Shown here: positions 9,490-15,691 of the stretch, in pieces
How the letters are laid out: every line of letters starts with the position of its first letter
How positions within the stretch are numbered: position 1 is the stretch's first letter
Assembly (NCBI RefSeq): GCF_001667145.1
Contig: NZ_LZIF01000075.1
Coordinates: 62,001 to 126,000 of the forward strand
DNA length: 64,000 nucleotides
Origin: Mycobacterium sp. 852002-51971_SCH5477799-a
GTDB lineage: Bacteria; Actinomycetota; Actinomycetes; Mycobacteriales; Mycobacteriaceae
Reading direction: 5' to 3'
Notes under the pieces: generated by a model
Told to the model about the DNA's origin: nothing
Databases searched by the model: none
Seen by the model: only the letters and a program-made list of their open reading frames with translations
Translations under genes and position numbers: made by a program

Positions 9490-10197
9490 ATGACTATGCC
9501 TTTGGGTCACGAGGACTTGGCCGAAGTTTTCTCGGATATCGCCGCTGAAATGCGGCTCAAAAAGGGATCCCCCGACACACTGCAATCGATCGTCCATTCC
9601 GCTGCGCGGATCGTGCCCGGGGCGCGCTGGGCGGGCATCTCGCTCGTCGAGGGCACGGCGGTTGTGCCGAAAGTGCCCACCAGCCCAACGGTGGCCGAAC
9701 TTGACCATCTGCAGTCCGACCTGAATGACGGGCCGTGTTTGACGTCGTTACGAGGTCACCACACCGTGCTGGTTGATGACATGCGCACCGATCCGCGTTG
9801 GCCCAGATACGTTCATGCAGCACGGCAGCAAGGCATCCTCAGCTTGTTGTCGTTTCGGCTTTTCGCCGAGGGCAGCACTCTTGGCGCGCTCAACCTCTAC
9901 AGCGACAAAAGCTGCGCCTTCACCGAGGATTCGATCATCCAGGGCGAAATTCTGGCCCGGCACGCGGCGGTGGCCATGATCGGAGCCGCCGCGGAAGCAC
10001 AGTCCGAGCTCGGATTGGCTACCCGCGACATCATCGGGCAGGCCGAGCGCATTCTCATGCACTGGATGGACCTGACCAGTCTGCAGGCGTTCAGGCTACT
10101 GACCCGTCTTTCGCAACAGTCCAACATGAAACTGGTCGAGATCGCCCGCTTAGTCGTCGAACAGCACCAATCCAAGGTGAAGCCCGCGAATCCCTGA
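9490..10197 (+). CDS. GAF-ANTAR regulator
   Basis: A 235-residue protein with an N-terminal GAF sensory domain (about 20-160, including ARWAGISLVEG and LNDGPCLTSLRGHHTVLVDDMRTDPRWPRY) and a C-terminal ANTAR RNA-binding domain (about 175-228; ATRDIIGQAERILMHWMDLT then AFRLLTRLSQQSNMKL). ANTAR proteins act as transcription antiterminators by binding dual-hexaloop RNA hairpins. The usual IGQAKGIL is changed to IGQAERIL, but the fold looks intact. The first ATG of MTMPLGH is used; a second lies two codons in. No partner gene is adjacent. Confidence 0.88.
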   Translation: MTMPLGHEDLAEVFSDIAAEMRLKKGSPDTLQSIVHSAARIVPGARWAGISLVEGTAVVPKVPTSPTVAELDHLQSDLNDGPCLTSLRGHHTVLVDDMRTDPRWPRYVHAARQQGILSLLSFRLFAEGSTLGALNLYSDKSCAFTEDSIIQGEILARHAAVAMIGAAAEAQSELGLATRDIIGQAERILMHWMDLTSLQAFRLLTRLSQQSNMKLVEIARLVVEQHQSKVKPANP

Positions 10198-10232
10198 GCG
10201 CTGCCACACCTTCCGCCAGGGTGACGTCCTGG

Positions 10233-10895
10233 CTAGTCGACCTTGCCGGTCAGATCGCAGTCAGCGAGGGTACGCCTTGCCAGCTCACGCAGAGCATGCT
10301 TGGTGTTCTGGGCACCCGGTTGGTAGGCGTTGATGGTGAGGTAGATCTTGGAGCCGCCGTTGCGCCAGGACTGGAGGGTCATTCGACCGCTTGTCTGCTC
10401 GAGCCACGCGTCACGTGCTGCCCGGTCGCTTGGGTTATGTCAATGCCAGCCGTAGGTGCCTTCGAGGCGGCACACCAGCGGGTCGAGGTCACCGAGGTTC
10501 GAGCAAAGCACGGGGACGTCGGGGTCGGTGAACCCCGCCTCGACCATCCGTTTCAAAGCCTGCTTCGGGGTGTACGGGATCAGCGAGCGTAACTGCAGTG
10601 CTTCGTCCGGACTCTCCCGCAGCGTCGTCAGCGCCTGCGTGACGCTCGCACGGAGGTCACTCAGATCCATCGTTACCCGCGTCGGATCGACGCGCACGAT
10701 CGCAATCGACATTGCGTTTGCACGCGTGTCGCCCTCAGCGCGGTCGTTCATCGGTAGATGCAAGGTGACCACGCCGGCACCGTCGCGCCGGTGCCGTGTT
10801 GCATTGTTGCTTACTTCGTTGGTAACCGCGTTCGGCGGCTTTGCACTCATTGCAGCGCCGCCCGCGAATGTATCGGGTGCGCCTATGGTCCAATG
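10233..10895 (-). pseudogene. Decayed condensation/acyltransferase-like gene (frameshifted)
   Basis: The minus strand encodes a recognisable protein tail broken by frameshifts. From 10895 to about 10440 one frame reads TIGAPDTFAGGAAMSAK through DLDPLVCRLEGTY, then runs into a stop. A second frame picks up with ARDAWLEQTSGRMTLQSWR and ends ALRELARRTLADCDLTGKVD at 10233. Upstream of 10895 a stop cuts off the N-terminal part, which is missing. The stretch resembles the C-terminal half of a condensation-domain protein of mycobacterial lipid metabolism, but the family call is uncertain. Being a broken gene is better supported than its identity. Confidence 0.6.
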
Positions 10896-11173
10896 TCATC
10901 GTTTTGCTCTCAAATGCGATCGGGGTGGTCACATGTCGGGGAGGCAGGGTGCTGCTACGCGAAGTCGAGGCCCCTGACGCTTTTCGCTTACGAGTTCAAA
11001 CTCATATGTGAGACTAAATTTTTCGTGGGCGAATCCCGCCGCAATCACTCGCTCGTCCGCTGAGATTTTCACACCCCCTTTCGGCGAGCGCGGCGCAAAG
11101 CGAGTCGACGGTTTAAAGACTCAGGGTCAGGGTCAATCTTTAGATTTACAGGTTCCTGATGGGAGGTCCTTCG

Positions 11174-11497
11174 ATGAGCATGCTTATTAGCCGCATGGCG
11201 GGCATCGTCATGATGGCAATAGCGCCCATGGCGTACGTGGCAGCGGTGTCTCCGGCGATGAGCTCGGCGCAGCCCCCAGATTGCGGTCCGGGCAACTGGT
11301 GGAATCCGGGAGCTAATGCTTGCCAGCCGTTAGGGGCACCGCCGCCTCAGGATTGCGGTCCGGGCAACTGGTGGAATCCGGGAGCTAATGCTTGCCAGCC
11401 GTTAGGGGCACCGCCACCCCAGGATTGCGGTCCTGGCAACTGGTGGGACCCGGGGGCGAACGTGTGCCGACCTGTCGTGCCACCGCCGCCACCCTAG
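11174..11497 (+). CDS. Small secreted protein of three 24-residue Trp/Pro/Cys repeats
   Basis: A 107-residue protein. A signal peptide (MSMLISRMAGIVMMAIAPMA onward, cleavage likely near SSAQ) is followed by three tandem repeats of the unit DCGPGNWWNPGANACQPLGA plus PPPQ; the third ends in polyproline. Each full repeat has two cysteines, suggesting one disulphide-closed loop per repeat. The ATG at 11174 is chosen because GGGAGGT lies 7 bases upstream; an in-frame ATG at 11159 lacks this. Short Trp- and Cys-rich secreted repeat proteins of this kind occur in mycobacteria, but I know of no function. It has no operon partner. Confidence 0.8.
   Translation: MSMLISRMAGIVMMAIAPMAYVAAVSPAMSSAQPPDCGPGNWWNPGANACQPLGAPPPQDCGPGNWWNPGANACQPLGAPPPQDCGPGNWWDPGANVCRPVVPPPPP
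11279..11494 (+). repeat. 72-base tandem repeats inside the secreted repeat gene
   Basis: Three adjacent 72-base units begin at 11279, 11351 and 11423. Units one and two are almost identical at the DNA level, differing only near the end (gccgcctcag against gccaccccag). The third is diverged and ends in proline codons and the stop. Near-identity including silent positions points to recent duplication, so copy number may vary between strains. Confidence 0.9.
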
Positions 11498-11818
11498 AGC
11501 CAGCGCGTAGGGGAGTTGGGCATAACCTGGCTTGCGCGCAAAGAAGGCCATATCAAGCCAGCGGATGTCGGTCCTGCGAGATCGCGCACGGCGTCATGTG
11601 AAGTGCCGTCCACTCCCGCTAACGCTTCCAGACTATGCGCCCTCGGTGACATTCGACCTCTATTTGGTCGTCAGATGACGAGACTCGGAACGCGTTCTAG
11701 CTGGGAAGAAGGCATCACGATACTTCACGCGATTTGTCTGTAACGGTGGCATCTGGGATTTACATAGCCCCTACTTAGCTGCATGCCCTAGAGTCTGTGG
11801 TCAAAGAAGGAGTGACAC
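11498..11818. other. Gene-free region
   Basis: About 320 bases with short, unconvincing reading frames. It should hold the hemophore-like gene's promoter; that gene has a clear Shine-Dalgarno sequence (AAGGAG near 11806). Nothing else was recognised. Confidence 0.4.
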
Positions 11819-12157
11819 ATGGCCAAATTGTCGTTGACTAGACTTGCTGTGGCGATTGGTAGTCTGACATTGTCGTTGACCGCTGGGGCTGGGGTTGCTT
11901 CCGCCGATCCCGATCTTGGGCCGGCCGTCAACACCACCTGCACTTACGACCAGCTCGTCGCTGCCTTGAATGCGCAAGATCCGACACTCGCCGCGGCCTT
12001 CAGCTCCGACCCGCAGATGCAAGCCGGGTTGCGTGTGTTCGTTGCTTCGCCGCCTAGCCAACGGAGGCAAATGGCTCAGCAGATAGTGAGCAATCCAGCG
12101 AGCCAGCCCTACATTGGAACTCTTCAACAGAGCTTCGCTACCTGCAATAACTATTGA
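11819..12157 (+). CDS. Hemophore-like secreted protein
   Basis: A 112-residue exported protein with a signal peptide (about 1-29, ending GVASA before DPDLG) and a short helical domain with two cysteines (TTCTYDQL near the start and FATCNNY at the end). This matches the mycobacterial haem-binding / hemophore-related family (Rv0203-like). The central YDQLVAALNAQDP and QMQAGLRVFVASPPSQRRQMAQQI segments are typical. Family members bind haem outside the cell or are of unknown role; haem binding here is inferred. A good AAGGAG site precedes the ATG. Confidence 0.82.
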   Translation: MAKLSLTRLAVAIGSLTLSLTAGAGVASADPDLGPAVNTTCTYDQLVAALNAQDPTLAAAFSSDPQMQAGLRVFVASPPSQRRQMAQQIVSNPASQPYIGTLQQSFATCNNY

Positions 12158-12684
12158 GCGTTCGGGTGATGCCGACTGGGCGACGAAGCTGGTCCTCTGG
12201 TTTGCCCGGATCGTTCTTTTTGTTGATTTCGCATACCTCCGGTCATGCGTTTGATTACCATTAATTAATCCGGGGTGCCGCGGGGTTGGCGGGAATAAGG
12301 TAAACCTTTATTCCGTTATCCGGCCACCCCTTGAATCCATTTTTCCACGTCTGGCTCAGCGCTCGGCGCTAATCACAGCTAGGTCTCGGCGTGTTCGATG
12401 CTGATCGTAGCTCGGGCTGGAGTTCAATCGTCGTGGCCACGCCACTGCACCCAATGCTTCGGTGTGGAAACGGTTTTGGAGACGGCCCCAACTCGATTTC
12501 CCTGCGCCGCCGTGTTGTGTTGCACGAGAACGCTGTCGCGGTCGGGGGCCGCACTGACGTCGCACGCTCAACCGGGCGCAGCCGAACGGTGGGGCTGCCG
12601 CAGTTCGTGCTCCACGAGCTGGGGCGACGTGCGTAGGCAAGGACCGCGATCAAACTGATCTGGCCACCGCGCGACCGCGGCTAC
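12158..12684. other. Gene-free region before the integrase remnant
   Basis: About 530 bases after the hemophore-like gene with no frame that looks coding. Overlapping short ORFs on both strands near 12360-12660 have no recognisable content. It probably represents debris from the mobile element whose integrase remnant follows. Confidence 0.4.
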
Positions 12685-12999
12685 CTGGCACCTCCGACGA
12701 ACAAGTCGTGGCGGTCCGCTGCGGTCGAGCGTTGCCAGAGGGCAGACAAAGCGTTTCCGCGGATCATGCCCAAGCCCTTCGTCACACTGCGGCGTCTCTG
12801 GCAATCTCGGCGGGCGCGAATGGAAGTCGTGCAACGGATGCTGGGCCATGCATCGGCAGCGATCGATGTCTACGCCGATTTGTTCGACGACGACTTCACC
12901 GCAGTAGCAGACAAGTTATCTGAAACTGTGGGCAAAATGTGGGCCCAAGGGGGCGATGCGACGATTCAGCAAACAGGAAACGCCTTTTACCTGCACTAA
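12685..12999 (+). pseudogene. Tyrosine integrase C-terminal remnant (frameshifted)
   Basis: Three segments in two frames together give the end of a phage-type tyrosine recombinase. The first is SWRSAAVERCQRADKAFPRI; then in another frame ALRHTAASLAISAGAN, holding the catalytic H/R box (HxLRHT type, though the first His is lost); then back in the first frame EVVQRMLGHASAAIDVYADLF with the LGH box and catalytic Tyr, finishing with VADKLSETVGKM. Frameshifts lie near 12770 and 12822. It points at the tRNA gene 17 bases downstream, the classic target of such integrases, so it marks an old, decayed insertion. Confidence 0.82.
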
Positions 13000-13016
13000 C
13001 ACTTTCGCGGCTGGAG

Positions 13017-13090
13017 TGCCCTCGGTGAGATTCGAACTCACACTGTACGGGTTTTGAATCCGTTTCCTCTGCCAGTTGGGATACGAGGGC
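13017..13090 (-). tRNA. tRNA-Leu (anticodon CAA), 74 nt
   Basis: Reading the minus strand gives a full cloverleaf: acceptor GCCCTCG pairing with CGAGGGC and discriminator A, T-arm GTGAG-TTCGAAT-CTCAC, and anticodon loop TTCAAAA with CAA, which reads the Leu codon TTG. Oddities: the variable region is only five bases (ACAGT) although tRNA-Leu normally has a long variable arm, and the last pair of the anticodon stem is an A-C mismatch. CCA is not encoded. M. tuberculosis has, as I recall, a 74-base tRNA-Leu at this place, so it is probably conserved rather than degenerate. Confidence 0.85.
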
Positions 13091-13200
13091 GCGGCCTCTT
13101 ACCTTAGAGGCAGCCTCCCACCATAGAGGATCACGAGTGTTCACCTGTCTCACCGCCCCCGAGGTCGCTGGTCTGAGGCGTTCACGACACAATATCCGTC

Positions 13201-13824
13201 ATGACCGGCCCCACGACCGACACCGACACCGACGCCGCTGTGCCGCGCCGGGTCCTGATCGCTGAAGACGAAGCGCTCATCCGAATGGATCTCGCCGAGA
13301 TGCTCCGAGAGGAGGGTTACGAGATCGTCGGGGAGGCCGGCGACGGACAGGAAGCCGTCGAATTGGCCGAGCGTCATCAGCCGGATCTGGTGATCATGGA
13401 TGTGAAGATGCCGCGCCGCGACGGCATCGACGCGGCCTCGGAGATAGCCAGCAAGCGCATCGCCCCGATCGTGGTGTTGACCGCCTTCAGCCAGCGCGAC
13501 TTGGTGGAGCGGGCGCGGGACGCAGGCGCCATGGCCTATCTGGTGAAGCCGTTCACCATCAGCGACCTCATTCCGGCCATCGAACTGGCCGTCAGCCGCT
13601 TCAGTGAGATCGCCGAGCTCGAACGCGAGGTGGCTTCGCTGTCCGACCGGCTGGAGACCCGCAAGCTCGTGGAGCGCGCGAAAGGGCTGCTGCAGAGCGA
13701 ACAGGGCATGACCGAGCCCGAGGCTTTCAAGTGGATTCAACGGGCCGCGATGGACCGCAGGACAACGATGAAGCGGGTGGCCGAAGTCGTCCTCGAGACC
13801 TTGGATCCGTCCAAAGACGCCTAG
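13201..13824 (+). CDS. pdtaR: PdtaR, two-component response regulator with ANTAR output
   Basis: A 207-residue response regulator. The receiver domain (about 15-130) has the acidic pair in IAEDEALIRMD, the phosphoacceptor Asp67 in LVIMDVKMPRRDG and the conserved lysine in AYLVKPF. The C-terminal ANTAR domain (about 145-199) contains RKLVERAKGLLQSEQGMTE. In M. tuberculosis PdtaS phosphorylates PdtaR (Rv1626), which then binds RNA and affects transcription termination. Start is the ATG of MTGPTTD. It lies 110 bases beyond the tRNA and is divergent from it. Confidence 0.96.
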   Translation: MTGPTTDTDTDAAVPRRVLIAEDEALIRMDLAEMLREEGYEIVGEAGDGQEAVELAERHQPDLVIMDVKMPRRDGIDAASEIASKRIAPIVVLTAFSQRDLVERARDAGAMAYLVKPFTISDLIPAIELAVSRFSEIAELEREVASLSDRLETRKLVERAKGLLQSEQGMTEPEAFKWIQRAAMDRRTTMKRVAEVVLETLDPSKDA

Positions 13825-13941
13825 CTCTCAACGCCACGGCATCGAGTGTGCGCTCAGGGCGACGACACGCCGACGGCAGGCGCCGAGGTTGCACACTGAA
13901 AGCCCTTGTCGCACAGTCAAAGCCGCCAGCGGCCCCAGCCC

Positions 13942-15144
13942 CTAGCGGGCGACGATCACCGACGAGCCGTGCCCGAACAGGCCCTGGTTGGCGGTGACGC
14001 CGACTTTGGCGTTCTCGACCTGCCGGCCGGTCGCCTGACCACGCAGTTGCCAGGTCAGCTCGCAGACCTGAGCGATCGCCTGGGCGGGGATGGCCTCGCC
14101 GAAGCACGCCAGCCCGCCCGACGGGTTGACCGGAACCCTGCCGCCGATCGTGGTGGCGCCGCTGCGTAGCAGCTCCTCGGCTTCACCCCTGGCGCACAGC
14201 CCCAGGTGCTCGTACCAGTCGAGTTCCAGCGCGGTGGACAGGTCGTAGACCTCGGCCAGGCTCACGTCTTCGGGCCCGATACCCGCCTCGGCGTAGGCCG
14301 CGTCGAGGATCTGATCCTTGAAAACCCGCTCGGGTGCGGCTACCGCGGCGGTGGAATCCGTTGCGATATCCGGCAATTCGGGCAGATGCTGCGGGTAGCG
14401 GGGGGTGACCGTGCTGACCGCACGCACCGATGGCACGCCGTCGAGCGAGCCGAGGTGCTTGCGGGCGAACTCGGCGCTGGCGACGATCAGCGCCGCGGCG
14501 CCATCGGACGTGGCGCAGATATCGAGCTGCCGCAGCGGGTCGGAGACCACCGGACTGGCGAGCACGTCCTCGACCGAGGATTCCTTGCGGTAGCGGGCAT
14601 TCGGGTTCTGCAGGCCGTGCTGGGAGTTCTTCACCTTCACCGCAGCGAAGTCCTCGGACGTCGCGCCGTAGAGGTCCATCCGCCGGCGCGCGAGCAACGC
14701 GAAGTACACCGGATTCATCGCGCCGATGAGGTGGAAGCGCTGCCAGTCGGGGTCGTTCTTGCGCTCGCCGCCAACCGGGGCGAACGCGCCCTTGGGTGTG
14801 GTGTCGGCGCCGATGACCAGAGCGACGTCGCAGAAGCCGGCCAGGATGTGGGCGCGGGCGCTCTGCAGCGCCTGCGAACCGCTGGCGCAGGCGGCGTAGC
14901 TGGAGCTGACCGGCACACCGTTCCAGCCGAGCTTCTGAGCGAACGTCGACCCCGCGATGAAGCCCGGGTAGCCGTTGCGGATGGTGTCGGCGCCCGCGAC
15001 CAACTCGATCTGCTGCCAGTCCAGCCCGGCCTCGGCCAGCGCAGCGCGGGCGGCGACCACCCCGTATTCGGTGAAGTCGCGACCCCATTTGCCCCAGGGG
15101 TGCATCCCGGCGCCGAGGATGTACAGCGGTTCGGGAGTACTCAC
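13942..15144 (-). CDS. Thiolase-like lipid-transfer protein
   Basis: A 400-residue thiolase-fold protein (SCP-x/lipid-transfer type; Rv1627c position). Features include VSSSYAACASGSQALQSAR around the catalytic cysteine, the NPSGGLACFGEAIPAQAIAQ segment, and GHGSSVIV at the C-terminus. These proteins pair with DUF35 Zn-ribbon proteins and act as thiolases or retro-aldolases on acyl-CoA or steroid side chains; the substrate is unknown here. The GTG at 15144 overlaps the upstream DUF35 stop (GTGA), so they are coupled. A longer in-frame extension to 15498 lies inside the DUF35 gene and is rejected. Confidence 0.9.
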   Translation of the reverse strand: MSTPEPLYILGAGMHPWGKWGRDFTEYGVVAARAALAEAGLDWQQIELVAGADTIRNGYPGFIAGSTFAQKLGWNGVPVSSSYAACASGSQALQSARAHILAGFCDVALVIGADTTPKGAFAPVGGERKNDPDWQRFHLIGAMNPVYFALLARRRMDLYGATSEDFAAVKVKNSQHGLQNPNARYRKESSVEDVLASPVVSDPLRQLDICATSDGAAALIVASAEFARKHLGSLDGVPSVRAVSTVTPRYPQHLPELPDIATDSTAAVAAPERVFKDQILDAAYAEAGIGPEDVSLAEVYDLSTALELDWYEHLGLCARGEAEELLRSGATTIGGRVPVNPSGGLACFGEAIPAQAIAQVCELTWQLRGQATGRQVENAKVGVTANQGLFGHGSSVIVAR

Positions 15145-15584
15145 GACGCGATCCTCCAAGCGTGCACGACGCGCTCCACGCCGTCGCCGTCGGTGAACAA
15201 CGGCATCGTGGTCAGCTCCATCTCCATGCCGACCCTCAGGTCGGCCGCCAGCGTGCCCTCGACCACCTTGCCGAGCACGATGATTCCCTCGCCGGCCAGC
15301 TCCACCGCGGCGATGGCGAACGGCTCGAACGGGTCCGCCGCCGGGTACGGAACCGGTGGCGGGTATCGGTTTTCGGTGTAGCTCCACAACTTCCCGCGGG
15401 TCGACAGCGCGACGGACTCTAGCGTGTCGCTGGCGCACGCCGGGTTTGGGCAGTTGTTCTCCCGCGGCGGGAAGACGTAAGTCCCGCACTCGGGGCACTT
15501 GCTGCCGATCAGATGGGGATTTCCGGCGTCATCGGTGGCGAACCACCCGTCGATCGCGGGTTCATGACTGGTGACCTCGGGCAC
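15141..15584 (-). CDS. DUF35 OB-fold / zinc-ribbon acyl-CoA-associated protein
   Basis: A 147-residue protein with an N-terminal zinc ribbon (CPECGTYVFPP...CPNPAC, about residues 30-50) and a C-terminal OB-fold. DUF35 proteins bind acyl-CoA and form complexes with thiolase-like partners such as the neighbour downstream, whose start overlaps this stop by four bases. Start ATG gives MPEVTSHEPAIDGWF. This is the Rv1628c position. Confidence 0.9.
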   Translation of the reverse strand: MPEVTSHEPAIDGWFATDDAGNPHLIGSKCPECGTYVFPPRENNCPNPACASDTLESVALSTRGKLWSYTENRYPPPVPYPAADPFEPFAIAAVELAGEGIIVLGKVVEGTLAADLRVGMEMELTTMPLFTDGDGVERVVHAWRIAS

Positions 15585-15691
15585 TGGGCCAGACTACCCA
15601 GCCCAAACCCAAAACTGAAACGTGTTGCAGTTCTCCCGGTGGCACCGTCGGGGCGCCCAGCGCGTCGCACCGGGTGCCTAGAGTGAGACCC

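Noticed and set aside
12360..12660. Several overlapping short ORFs on both strands.
   Set aside because: None has a Shine-Dalgarno site, domain or codon bias; treated as gene-free debris.
15145..15498. N-terminal extension of the thiolase-like protein through the DUF35 gene.
   Set aside because: The extension is Arg-rich and out of frame with DUF35; a GTG at 15144 in a GTGA overlap gives a normal N-terminus.
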